This document shows positions 49,940 through 58,896 of a DNA stretch of 64,000 nt, in pieces. A program made the translations under genes and the position numbers. Each line of letters starts with the position of its first letter. Position 1 is the first letter of the stretch. The DNA comes from Candidatus Omnitrophota bacterium (GTDB lineage Bacteria; Hinthialibacterota; Hinthialibacteria; Hinthialibacterales; Hinthialibacteraceae), in the NCBI GenBank assembly GCA_040755155.1, contig JBFMBP010000124.1, forward strand, positions 1 to 64,000, given 5' to 3'. The notes under the pieces were generated by a model. It saw only the letters and a program-made list of their open reading frames with translations, had not been told where the DNA came from and searched no databases.

Positions 49940-52102
49940 TTAAAATGAAGAGTTGACCGCTCTTTTCCATACATGCAATGGAACCACGCCTTGCGATGCG
50001 TCCGCGATATCTCTCATCTGGTTGCTGGGATCGATAGTTTCCAGGCGGCGATTCATGCGCTTCCATCGCTTTTCCCCCAAGGCTTTCCGTTCGACTTCCA
50101 ACTTTTCACGATAAGGGCGAATCTCGCCGTTACGAAGCGCTTCTAGGTCAAGTAGATCGATGCGCCATTTCCGTAGACTCAGCAACAGCAAATCGCCGGT
50201 CGCAAGGTAAAGAATGCCCCCGCGCCGGTAGGCTTCCGGCGTAACGTGACCGACGGCGGCGCCGTAACTTACGCCGGAATAACGCCCATCGCTGATGATC
50301 GTAACCATTTTCTTCAACGACTGATTGCAATTGATATGGTGCATGGGCGTAAACATTTCCGGCATTCCATACCCTTCCGGCCCAACGCCAGCGATAATAA
50401 GCGCAATGCGCAGCGCCGAATCTTCGATCAAGCGCCGGAAAAGGCGCTGCGTCCCCTTGATCTTCTCTAAGGAGGGATCGTTCTCGCTGGTATTATGCCG
50501 GTGGATGCAAAGAAGCGTCTGGCGATTTAGTTTTGCCATCGCTTGAAAACGATTCAGCAGATCAACATCGAGCAAGCGCGACGTCGCCTCCTCCTCGTTT
50601 TCGCAATAGAGAACCACGGCGATTTTATTGTCGAATTCGTCTAACTGCACATCGGGCATCCCGCTGATTTTCACAATGGCGGAATCGAAAAAATTGCCTT
50701 GCAGGATATCGATTCCACTGACGGCCCGCCGAGGGTGGGAAAGGATGATGGGATTGTCCTTCACGTTCGCAGCGGCGAGACGCTGTTTGTTTTTCAACCG
50801 CTGCTTCCAGGTCGTACCAGTCATTGTCGGCGCGTTCTCGGCGATGGGAACGCCGTTGCGGCGCAGTTCGTACAGCATCGTATCCACCCCGCGAATGCGT
50901 CCCTCTTCGCTTTGCCGCGCCAGCGCGAAGATATCGCGCCCCAGCGTCAAGCTAAAATCGAAGAGATCGGGAATAGGAAATTGGCGGCGGATGCGGTCGT
51001 AATCCGCCAATGTGAAGCGGCGTCCAGCGTAAATCATGGAAGCAACCAAATGCATCGTCAAATTGGTCGATCCCCCCATCGCGCTATGGACGCGCACAGC
51101 GTTTTCGATATTTTGAATGACGATATTTGAGACGCCGAAAGCGGAATCGTTGCATACGGAAAGCATATCCACCACGGCTTCATCCACTTGCCCGAACGTT
51201 GGCGGCTCGGTTAAAAAATCCAACGCTGGATGGGCCAATCCCAAAGCGCAAACCAGATGGCGGCTGCTGTTGCCGGTTCCGTTGAAAGCGCAAATGCCGC
51301 CCAGCCGGTGGCAAGTATGGACGGCTAAGCGTTTTTCCAATTCTTTATGCCGTTTGATCGAAATGATCCCTTTTTGCTCCGCCCGCTTCAGAATGCCTTG
51401 AAAAGCCTGGTTCGTGGTGCATTGCAATAGATAACGCAGCGTTTCGCGTATATCGCCGCCGATATCCGGCGCGCCGTTCTCATCGGCGCGAGCGGCGATT
51501 TGCAACAGATCGCTTCGCAAATCGTCAGGAAAAACGCCGCCGCGCAAGACATGAGCGGGAGCGAAGACGCCGAAGACGGGCGCTTCTCCCCTCGCCCGCC
51601 GTGTAACGTCCAGCGAAGCGAGGGCGTTGACAATGGCGAAGGGGGTTTTGTCGCAGCCTTGAAGGACGAAAGCGCCGTGGTAGGAGTGGCTTTCCATCTG
51701 GTTGACGACTATGGCGCTGACCAGGTTGCGCGAGGCGAGGGAGTAGCACATCCCCTGCGTGCTCTGCGCCGTTCCATCGCACATGACGGGAACGCCGAAG
51801 GCGAAGGGAACGGCGCCGCGATTCCAAAGGCTGGCAACCGCTTTCAACATCGCCGCTTCATCCATAATATGCGCGGGTTGATCGGGCGAACCCGTAATCA
51901 CGGCTACGCGAGGCGCGTTTTCTTCCAGCCGGTCATATATTTCCTCCAACGTCGCGCCATCGGGATTTTTCAGATAATCCCCCGCCCGTTCCAGCAGCCG
52001 GGCGACGCAAATCGGTTCGTTGGCTTTCCCCTGCACTTCCTTGGCGTAGGGATTGGAACCTATCAGTATCCGCATCTTTTTCGAAGAATTTTTTCGGCGC
52101 AT
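49940..52102 (-). CDS. IlvD/Edd-family dehydratase
   Basis: 720 residues from ATG 52102 (AAGGAAAAATTG upstream); ATG 52072 (MRILIGSNPYAK) is possible. The family core is present: VMCDGTAQSTQGMCYSLASR, GAFVLQGCDKTPFAIVNALA (iron-sulfur ligand Cys), HRLGGICAFNGTGNSSRHLV (second ligand), MGGSTNLTMHL and GPEGYGMPEMF. The first cluster Cys of [2Fe-2S] IlvD proteins is not seen (the region reads TGSPDQPAHI), so the ligand set is more Edd-like. It probably dehydrates a sugar acid or dihydroxy acid. It is longer than usual because of a C-terminal Lys/Arg-rich extension. Confidence 0.85.
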   Translation of the reverse strand: MRRKNSSKKMRILIGSNPYAKEVQGKANEPICVARLLERAGDYLKNPDGATLEEIYDRLEENAPRVAVITGSPDQPAHIMDEAAMLKAVASLWNRGAVPFAFGVPVMCDGTAQSTQGMCYSLASRNLVSAIVVNQMESHSYHGAFVLQGCDKTPFAIVNALASLDVTRRARGEAPVFGVFAPAHVLRGGVFPDDLRSDLLQIAARADENGAPDIGGDIRETLRYLLQCTTNQAFQGILKRAEQKGIISIKRHKELEKRLAVHTCHRLGGICAFNGTGNSSRHLVCALGLAHPALDFLTEPPTFGQVDEAVVDMLSVCNDSAFGVSNIVIQNIENAVRVHSAMGGSTNLTMHLVASMIYAGRRFTLADYDRIRRQFPIPDLFDFSLTLGRDIFALARQSEEGRIRGVDTMLYELRRNGVPIAENAPTMTGTTWKQRLKNKQRLAAANVKDNPIILSHPRRAVSGIDILQGNFFDSAIVKISGMPDVQLDEFDNKIAVVLYCENEEEATSRLLDVDLLNRFQAMAKLNRQTLLCIHRHNTSENDPSLEKIKGTQRLFRRLIEDSALRIALIIAGVGPEGYGMPEMFTPMHHINCNQSLKKMVTIISDGRYSGVSYGAAVGHVTPEAYRRGGILYLATGDLLLLSLRKWRIDLLDLEALRNGEIRPYREKLEVERKALGEKRWKRMNRRLETIDPSNQMRDIADASQGVVPLHVWKRAVNSSF

Positions 52103-52466
52103 CAATTTTTCCTTTTTATTGCAGAGGTCTGGCGAAAATCTTACTCAATCATGTTACGCGCGGCGAAAAAACTAAGGTGATATTGGGATCTTCGATTGAA
52201 TCACGAAAACTCGAAAGAATGAAGAAAACACGAAAAAAACTTAAATTCAATTAACATTAGGGATTGCGCCATAAAAAGGATTTTTCCGTGTAATCCTAAA
52301 GCATCCGTGATATCCGTGATTCAATACATTTCGAGGAATTCGCGCCTTTTCGTGGTTTCGTGTTCCAATAGCGCAACGAAAAATAAAATCCATACGCTGC
52401 GTTGGATCGGCTGCTCCAACCTGCGGGCAGGATGCCCGCGCTCCCAGACTGCGTAACATGAGTTAC
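52103..52466. repeat. Intergenic gap with the ~180-base repeat family, copy 2 (inverted)
   Basis: The gap has no gene. The repeat family found at 45329-45510 recurs here at 52193-52377 in the opposite orientation: TTCGATTGAATCACGAAAAC at the left and CGCGCCTTTTCGTGG then TTTCGTGTTCCAATAGCGC at the right. Beyond it, CTGCGGGCAGGATGCCCGCG near 52420-52441 is a separate short hairpin. Confidence 0.7.
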
Positions 52467-52790
52467 TCAATCCACATGAAAAACCTCTTCCATATTGGCC
52501 CACCATTCACCTTCCGCCCGCGTTTCCAATGGTTCCTGGCAAGGCTTGCAATGGCTCCACCAATCCTGCGTCGTTGGATCGGCCGCCATCTTGGCCATGT
52601 CGGCGGCGAAATCGGCTCCAACATACTCGAAATAGCTGAAGAGAAAGCCGTCTTTGAAATATATGGAATAATTGCGGATATGGCATTGCTTAATCATATC
52701 CAAAACGTCCGGCCAGACGGCGGCGTGCAATCTTTTATATTCTTCCAATTTTTCCGGACGCACTTTAATAACCATGCCGTAGCGTTTCAT
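52467..52790 (-). CDS. rhaM: L-rhamnose mutarotase family protein
   Basis: 107 residues. The ferredoxin-like RhaM fold is clear: MKRYGMVIKVRPEKLEEYKR, LHAAVWPDVLDMIKQCHIRN, YSIYFKDGFLFSYFEYVG and PTTQDWWSHCKPCQEPL with the conserved Trp-Trp and Pro. RhaM interconverts the anomers of L-rhamnose. It lies upstream of the IlvD/Edd dehydratase on the same strand, with which it could form a sugar-acid pathway. A GH78 rhamnosidase is in this window but far away. Confidence 0.9.
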   Translation of the reverse strand: MKRYGMVIKVRPEKLEEYKRLHAAVWPDVLDMIKQCHIRNYSIYFKDGFLFSYFEYVGADFAADMAKMAADPTTQDWWSHCKPCQEPLETRAEGEWWANMEEVFHVD

Positions 52791-52892
52791 AGTGCGAAAC
52801 CTCGCTTTCTTGGAATTTTTTGATATTTTATCAAATTACAGAAGCAAACGGCATGTCTCGATCCATTTCAATCGCGGGAAAAGAGAAAAATA

Positions 52893-54263
52893 ATGAACCA
52901 GCAAACGCGCCGCCGTTTTTTACGAAATTCCGCTCTGAACGCCGCAGGAGCCGCTTTGGCGTGGGAAACTCGATCTGTTCTAGCGCAAAATCTTGGAGAA
53001 CGCCCTCCATCTTCGCAGGACATTGTTGTTCTCAATCCTCAAAACCGCGTCCCCGTCAGCCTAATCATTGACGATTCGACTTGCCTGGTTAACTTGGCTC
53101 ACTTCGGCATTCCCCAATTCAACGAAGTATTCCCCGATCGCTACCGGCAACCTTGGCGCGAACTGCCGCGCGAGATTCCCGACTCTTTCGTGCGAAAATT
53201 CGGGGAATGGTGCGCCGAGCATGGCGTCAAAGGCAAATACAGCCAGGTTCCCTGCCCCGCTTGCGTCGGCTGGCTGGACCGCGATCTTCCCGGCTGGTCC
53301 AAACGGGAATTGGAAGAGAGTTTGAATCTGGTTCGCACCCTCATGGCGCCGAACTGGGACATCCATCCGGAAATGATTACGCATACTTGGGTAATCGACG
53401 TGAAAACGGGACGTCCTTTTCCTGAACGCAGCGAAAACTATATGGAAAATTGGGGCTGGTCGGTGGGCAAATCGGCGGACGAATTGACGGAATACCTAAG
53501 TTATGCGCTGCGCATTCTCAAAAACGCCGGATTTTCATGCGAAGGGATCACTACGCCCGGCGGATTCGGGAGCCGTTCCCGTCCCGCGTTGGCGCAGGCG
53601 ACGCTGCAATCCTGCCGCGATGTTTTCAACGCCGAGATTCCCCATTATTTCCGCGACTTGTTCACCGACGAACAAAGCGTTGCGCCTTTAGTACAATACG
53701 CCGCTGGAATCGACGGCCCCCATCCCGAATGCGTCGTCTCCATCATCGGCTGCACCGGCGATTGGTTTGGCGGATGGGATGGCCTGGTTCCCGGTTCCGC
53801 CGATCTATTGATAACGGAAGATGGACAGGGCGGACGGTTGCCCCAAGTGATTGCGCGGGGCGAACCGGCGATTATGGTATGCCATTGGCCGGGGATTTAT
53901 TTCAACGGCGACGAGATCGGCTTCCGAATTTTGCAAAAAGCCGTTCTTCGCCTGCATTCGGCTCATGACAATATTATTTGGATGAAACTAAGCGAAATCG
54001 CCCGCTATTGGGCGGCCAAGGAATTAACCCGCATCCAAAAAACGAACGGCCGCATCGATTTTCTCGCGCCTTTCGCATGTCCTCATTACACAATCCGAAT
54101 TCCCGGCATTCTTACGGCGCCTCCTCGAATGGAGCAAGAAGCCAACCCATTAAAAGAAATCCAGCGCCCGTTGCAACTGGATAGCGGACGCTGGATGGTT
54201 GATGGCAATAATACGATACTATGTTTCGATTTGCCGAAAGGAAAATCGAGTCTTATTATTTAG
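52893..54263 (+). CDS. Tat-exported protein with polysaccharide-deacetylase-like fold
   Basis: 456 residues. A twin-arginine signal (QTRRRFLRNSALNAAGAALA) leads to a periplasmic protein. The sequence VPVSLIIDDSTCLVNLAHFG, then IPDSFVRKFGEWCAEHGVKG and FSCEGITTPGGFGSRSRPAL, resembles the NodB-type deacetylase barrel (an early Asp-Asp and a later TxPGG), with an insert at WVIDVKTGRPFPERSENYME. Its substrate is not known. It lies between RhaM and the GH51 gene, so a plant-sugar context is likely. It has a weak ribosome site. Confidence 0.6.
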   Translation: MNQQTRRRFLRNSALNAAGAALAWETRSVLAQNLGERPPSSQDIVVLNPQNRVPVSLIIDDSTCLVNLAHFGIPQFNEVFPDRYRQPWRELPREIPDSFVRKFGEWCAEHGVKGKYSQVPCPACVGWLDRDLPGWSKRELEESLNLVRTLMAPNWDIHPEMITHTWVIDVKTGRPFPERSENYMENWGWSVGKSADELTEYLSYALRILKNAGFSCEGITTPGGFGSRSRPALAQATLQSCRDVFNAEIPHYFRDLFTDEQSVAPLVQYAAGIDGPHPECVVSIIGCTGDWFGGWDGLVPGSADLLITEDGQGGRLPQVIARGEPAIMVCHWPGIYFNGDEIGFRILQKAVLRLHSAHDNIIWMKLSEIARYWAAKELTRIQKTNGRIDFLAPFACPHYTIRIPGILTAPPRMEQEANPLKEIQRPLQLDSGRWMVDGNNTILCFDLPKGKSSLII

Positions 54264-54422
54264 CTCATGATACGCATTTTCATTCCCTCGCCCTTTGGGA
54301 GAGGGGTAGGGTGAGGGTGGTAAGTTCTATCAAATCAACCCTCACCTAACCTCTCCCAATCTTGGGAGAGGAATTGTAAAGATGGCAAATTCCATGAAAA
54401 AAGCCTACGTGCGTCACATGAG
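54264..54422. repeat. Dispersed palindromic repeat, CTCTCCCAA family, copy D with outer ends
   Basis: The core (54282-54374) closely matches copy B. The outer ends CTCATGATACGCA and TGCGTCACATGAG are inverted repeats, defining a unit of 159 bases with terminal inverted repeats like a miniature transposable element. It fills the gap between two converging genes. Confidence 0.8.
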
Positions 54423-54439
54423 ATATAAATGTTCGCCGC

Positions 54440-56026
54440 TTATTCGATTTCCAAAACCACGACAGATTTTGGCGGCAAGTTCGCCGTTAAATTCCCGCCG
54501 TCGATCTTGGCTCCATTGAAGGTAACCGGTTTAACGTTTTCCGGTTTGTCGAAGGTGTTATGCGCTGTAATCTCGTCGGCGGTCAGCAGCCGTCCGGAGA
54601 CGCTTTTCGCTTGAATGCCTTTCAACTCACAGTTCAATTCCGCCGCATTTTTGGGATCGAAATTGCACAAAGAAATGTGAATTTTACCGGCTTGATCCCG
54701 CGAGGCGGAGACGTTCAATGAGGGAATCTTCTTACCGCCGAATTCGTAATCTCCGCATTGCAAATCCGTGGGTAGAGAAATGGCGTCTTGATGAACCTGG
54801 TAGAGATCGAAGACGTGATACGTCGGCGTCAGCAGCATTTTTTCCCCATCGGTCAACGCCATCGATTGCAGCACGTTAATGGTCTGTGCGATGTTCGTCA
54901 TCTTCACGCGGTCGCAATGCTGATGGAAGATGTTCAACGTGAGGCCCGCCACCAGCGCGTCGCGCAGCGAATTTTGCTGGCGCAAGAAGCCGGGATTGGT
55001 TCCCGGTTCGACCTCATGCCATGCGCCCCACTCGTCCACGATCAGCCCCACTCTCTTTCGCGGATCGTATTTATCCATGATCGATCCATGCAACACCAAA
55101 ATCTCATCCATTTTCAAAGCGCGATCGATTTGATCGAACCAATCCTCTTCGTCGAATTTCGTCGCCGAGCGGCTTCTCTTGCCCGAACCGCAGTAATAAT
55201 GCAAGCTGAGGCCGTTCATGTTTCTACCCGCTTGCTTCATAAGAACTTCCGTCCAGTCCGCCCATCCACCGTTGGCGCCACAGGCGATTTTATATAGCCG
55301 ATTGCCGGAAAAATTGCGCAAATAAGTCTGAAAACGCTTGTAGAGATCGGCGTAATAATCCGGCGTCATATTGCCGCCGCAGCCCCAGCTTTCGTTGCCG
55401 ACGCCCCAGTATTTCACTTTCCACGGCTCTTGCCGCCCGTTCTGGCGCCGTAAATCCGCCATTGGGCTTTTGCCGTCGAACGTCATGTATTCGACCCATT
55501 CCTGCATTTCCTGCACGGAACCGCTGCCCACGTTGCCGCAGATGTACGGCTCGCAATCGATCTGCTCGCACAGGTCCATGAATTCGTGCGTTCCGAATTG
55601 GTTTCCTTCCGTCACCATGCCCCAATGAGTATTGACCATCGGACGCCGCTGATCGCGAGGCCCGATTCCATCTTTCCAGTGATACTCGTCGGCGAAGCAT
55701 CCCCCCGGCCAGCGCAGCACCGGCGTATGAATCTTCTTCATCGCCTCCACAAGATCGTTGCGAATGCCGCGGGTGTTGGGGATCGGACTATCCTCGCCCA
55801 CCCAGAAGCCGTCGTAAATGCAGTTTCCCAGGTGCTCGGAAAAGTGCCCATAGATATTCCGGTCGATCTCGGCTCCGCCCTTATCGGCGTGTATGACCAG
55901 GCGATTTCCCGCCAATTCTTCTCCATTTGCAGTGAAGATGAAACACATGAATCCCGTCGCTGCCAGAACGATGGCCCGCACGATTTTACTAAGGGAAAAA
56001 AACTTCTCGATTCTCCCTTGCATCAT
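54440..56026 (-). CDS. Alpha-L-arabinofuranosidase, GH51
   Basis: 528 residues, with ATG 56026 preceded by GGGAGGG. A signal peptide (to about residue 36) is followed by the (beta/alpha)8 barrel: [40 protein letters not shown], the acid/base Glu in [13 protein letters not shown] and the nucleophile Glu in [11 protein letters not shown]. The C-terminal beta-sandwich ([18 protein letters not shown]) is also present. It releases arabinose from arabinan or arabinoxylan. A secreted enzyme in the plant-polysaccharide region. Confidence 0.95.
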   Translation of the reverse strand: MMQGRIEKFFSLSKIVRAIVLAATGFMCFIFTANGEELAGNRLVIHADKGGAEIDRNIYGHFSEHLGNCIYDGFWVGEDSPIPNTRGIRNDLVEAMKKIHTPVLRWPGGCFADEYHWKDGIGPRDQRRPMVNTHWGMVTEGNQFGTHEFMDLCEQIDCEPYICGNVGSGSVQEMQEWVEYMTFDGKSPMADLRRQNGRQEPWKVKYWGVGNESWGCGGNMTPDYYADLYKRFQTYLRNFSGNRLYKIACGANGGWADWTEVLMKQAGRNMNGLSLHYYCGSGKRSRSATKFDEEDWFDQIDRALKMDEILVLHGSIMDKYDPRKRVGLIVDEWGAWHEVEPGTNPGFLRQQNSLRDALVAGLTLNIFHQHCDRVKMTNIAQTINVLQSMALTDGEKMLLTPTYHVFDLYQVHQDAISLPTDLQCGDYEFGGKKIPSLNVSASRDQAGKIHISLCNFDPKNAAELNCELKGIQAKSVSGRLLTADEITAHNTFDKPENVKPVTFNGAKIDGGNLTANLPPKSVVVLEIE

Positions 56027-56257
56027 TCGATTGCCCTCCCTATTGTTAGTAGTCGCTTAACAAAGCGCAGCCTATTATCCTATATCTTTTGCTTAATCCA
56101 AGGGGGAAATATTCAACCGCCTATCATAAAGCGATTTTCCCAAATCCACCCCCTTGTAGAACAGGATTGTTTCTTTTTCCGATATTACGCATTATTATGA
56201 GATTCCAAAATAATAATCAATACGAACTCCATTCCTCGATCGATTAGGAGAATAACG

Positions 56258-57445
56258 ATGAAGGATAGAATACAAGAGTCTCATCTTTGCAGCCGCCGTT
56301 CTTTTTTACGGTTAGGATTGGGATTGGCCGCCGCCGGTCCGGCGGCGCTGGCTTATGCGCAAACCCAAGAGACGGCGCCCTCCGCCGCCATTTCCCCCGC
56401 TCATCTAGCCAATGCCAAAGTCGCTATCGCCCGCTGCCGAACATACGGCAAAGAAGTGGAAGAATCGATCAAGAAATGCTTCGACCTTCTTGGCGGCGTC
56501 GGTTCTCTCGTCAAAGGCAAAACCGTAGCAGTGAAGGTGAACTTTACTGGCAGCCCCTATCAGACCCTGTTCAGCAAACCTCCGGGAGAGACTTACTTGA
56601 CTCACGGCGCCACGGCTTGCGCCCTCGCTTCCATATTAATGGCGGAAGGAGCGAAAAGGGTTCGCTTTATCGAATGCGCCTATTATAAAAAAACTTTGGA
56701 AGAAGCCATGGAAATGGTCGGTTGGGACGTAAAATCGCTTATGCAAATCAATGGCGTGGAGGCGGAAAACACCCGCAATCTTGGTCAGGGCAAAAAATAT
56801 TGCGAATTAAAAGTCCCCGGTGAAGGTTATCTCTTCAATTCCTTCCAACTGAATCACTCGTATGAAGACGCGGATATCTTCGTCTCGCTAAACAAACTAA
56901 AAAATCATGAAACCGCTGGCGTTACTCTCTCGATGAAAAATATGTTCGGAATCACTCCCTGCTCGCTTTACGGCGACGACGCCGGTTCCGAGGACGCTAC
57001 CCAAGCGCGCGGCGCTATGCACGGAACCAGCGGCTGGGGCAAAAAGAATATCGTCTTGCCCGGCGCAAAAAAAGTATTAGACGCCGTTGCGGGCGTCGTC
57101 GTTCCCCGTATCGTCGTGGATATCTGCGCCGCCCGGCCGATTCACCTAGCCGTCATTGACGGCATCACATCCATGAAAGGCGGCGAGGGATTTTGGAACG
57201 CCAAGATTAAACCCACCGCCCCCGGCATCGTTATGGCGGGTCTGAATCCCGTCTCTACCGACGCTGTAGGAACGGCCGTGATGGGTTATGCGAATCCCAG
57301 AGCCGAACGTGGAACGGCGCCGTTCGAGAAATGCGACAATCATCTCCTGCTCGCCGAACGTGTGGGCTTGGGAACGGCGGACCTCTCGAAAATCGACGTG
57401 CGCGGATTATCGATCGAAGAAGCCCGTTATCCCTATAACGCATAA
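56258..57445 (+). CDS. DUF362 protein, Tat-exported
   Basis: 395 residues. A twin-arginine signal (SRRSFLRLGLGLAAAGPAAL) is followed by the DUF362 fold: GKTVAVKVNFTGSPYQTLFS, SILMAEGAKRVRFIECAYYK, KNHETAGVTLSMKNMFGITP and HLAVIDGITSMKGGEGFW. DUF362 domains are often fused to [4Fe-4S] ferredoxin parts; here there is none. Their role is unknown, although a redox or phosphate-related role has been suggested. It has a good ribosome site (AGGAG) and a terminator follows. Confidence 0.9.
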   Translation: MKDRIQESHLCSRRSFLRLGLGLAAAGPAALAYAQTQETAPSAAISPAHLANAKVAIARCRTYGKEVEESIKKCFDLLGGVGSLVKGKTVAVKVNFTGSPYQTLFSKPPGETYLTHGATACALASILMAEGAKRVRFIECAYYKKTLEEAMEMVGWDVKSLMQINGVEAENTRNLGQGKKYCELKVPGEGYLFNSFQLNHSYEDADIFVSLNKLKNHETAGVTLSMKNMFGITPCSLYGDDAGSEDATQARGAMHGTSGWGKKNIVLPGAKKVLDAVAGVVVPRIVVDICAARPIHLAVIDGITSMKGGEGFWNAKIKPTAPGIVMAGLNPVSTDAVGTAVMGYANPRAERGTAPFEKCDNHLLLAERVGLGTADLSKIDVRGLSIEEARYPYNA

Positions 57446-57468
57446 GAGAATTGCGAAATCCTATCGAC

Positions 57469-57499
57469 GCGGATGGCGCCTTGAATCGGCGCCGTCCGC
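57469..57499 (+). terminator. Terminator-like hairpin after the DUF362 gene
   Basis: GCGGATGGCGCC pairs with GGCGCCGTCCGC around a seven-base loop, 12 pairs with one G-T. A short TTATTCTATT follows, so the T tract is weak, but position just after the stop favours termination. The rest of the gap to 57704 holds no gene. Confidence 0.6.
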
Positions 57500-57704
57500 T
57501 TATTCTATTCGGCCATTTTATCCCCGTGCATTCCTAAGCGTCCATCAAGAAAACTTCTGCGCTTTCTCCTATTCACGCCTTAAATGCAACCCCTTTTTTT
57601 GTTACTATTTTTCCAAAGGCTATAGACAGCCTCTGAGAATTTCTCATGCGGGAGAAAAAAGCAGGGCGGCGAATTGATTTCTTTTTTGAGGGTGAAGCCA
57701 TAAC

Positions 57705-58814
57705 ATGAGCGGAATACCACGAGCCTTTGTTGCCAGCACAAGTCCGTTGATCTCGCGATTCATTGTCAAGTCGTGCTTGAAAAACGGCGTCGATCCCATC
57801 GAAATGCGCAACGAATGCGATTTGTTGAAAGAACTGTGGCAGGCCAAACCCGATCTCATCTTCATCCAGGCTACGATCATCGAACAAGCCGACGTCAACG
57901 TCGTCGCCCGCGTGAAAGTGGACGAACACATGGGACGCGCTCTTTTCGTGGTAACGGCTTCCCGCGACGACGGCGCGGATTTCGCTTATAAAATCGGCGC
58001 CGACGCTTTTCTACCCGTGCCTCATACTGAAGCCCAAATCGAAGCCATCTTGCGGCATGTCCTTCCTTGGCCCAAAAAAATCCTACTTGTCCATTCGCTG
58101 GAAGATCCGCCGGTCTCTCTTCGGCAAAAGCTCATGTCGGCGGGGTACAGCTTAGTAGCCGCCGATTCCGGCGAAGAAGGCGTAAAAACCGCCGCCGCCG
58201 AATCGCCGGATTTGGTCCTGTGCAATTTTCAACTGCCGGACATGAGCGGACTTCGATTGTGCGAACGCATCAAAGAATCCATACTGCTCAATCATATCCC
58301 CGTTATGGTTCTTAGCCGCGAATGGAACCTGGAGACGAAGGAAAACTGCTTCGAATCCGGCGTGCATCAGGTTCTGCGCTATCCCTTCGAATCGGGCGAA
58401 AATTTACGCATCATCGCCTCCGTCGTCGACGCGCCCCGCAAGAGCAAAAAATTCAAAGCCCTCGTCGTCGACGACAGCCCGCTGGTTCGCGAAGTCGTCG
58501 CCAAGATGTTCCGCCAAATCGGCTTTTTCGTCATCACGGCGGAAGACGGCCGCGAAGGACTGCAAGCCGCCATCGCAGAAAGCCCCGATATCATCACCTC
58601 CGACTGCGAAATGCCGGTGATGGACGGCTATCAATTTTGCATGAGGCTCAACCAGGATCCGCGCACGAAAAATATCCCCGTCATCATGATCACAGCCCGC
58701 AAATCGAAAGAAGATAAGGAAAGAGGCCGCAACGTGGGCGTCGCCGTCTATATGACTAAACCTTTCGAAGTGGAAGAACTCGAACGCCGGGTGACTCAAG
58801 TGCTGGTTTCGTGA
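57705..58814 (+). CDS. Triple-receiver response regulator, only the last phosphorylatable
   Basis: 369 residues made of three receiver-like domains and no output domain. REC1 (about 1-120) is degenerate and lacks an acceptor Asp. REC2 (about 125-245) has the acceptor position as Asn174 in LVLCNFQLPDMSG, and its conserved Lys-Pro is Tyr-Pro. REC3 (about 250-369) is canonical: LVVDDSPLVREVV, acceptor Asp300 in SDCEMPVMDGYQF, TARKSKED and MTKPFEVEEL. It may be a phosphate sink or scaffold in chemotaxis-like or developmental signalling. It stands alone, with a weak ribosome site. Confidence 0.9.
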   Translation: MSGIPRAFVASTSPLISRFIVKSCLKNGVDPIEMRNECDLLKELWQAKPDLIFIQATIIEQADVNVVARVKVDEHMGRALFVVTASRDDGADFAYKIGADAFLPVPHTEAQIEAILRHVLPWPKKILLVHSLEDPPVSLRQKLMSAGYSLVAADSGEEGVKTAAAESPDLVLCNFQLPDMSGLRLCERIKESILLNHIPVMVLSREWNLETKENCFESGVHQVLRYPFESGENLRIIASVVDAPRKSKKFKALVVDDSPLVREVVAKMFRQIGFFVITAEDGREGLQAAIAESPDIITSDCEMPVMDGYQFCMRLNQDPRTKNIPVIMITARKSKEDKERGRNVGVAVYMTKPFEVEELERRVTQVLVS

Positions 58815-58896
58815 ATCGCAGCGATAAATAATTTTTTGATAGGCTCGCTCTCTTGGCGCAAATTATTTCTTCGATCTGCATTCCATCCAAAATAAA

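Noticed and set aside
49940-52102. Biosynthetic IlvD for branched-chain amino acids
   Set aside because: The first cluster-binding Cys region of IlvD is not seen, the protein is longer than IlvD, and no ilv or leu genes are near; a sugar-acid dehydratase is likelier.
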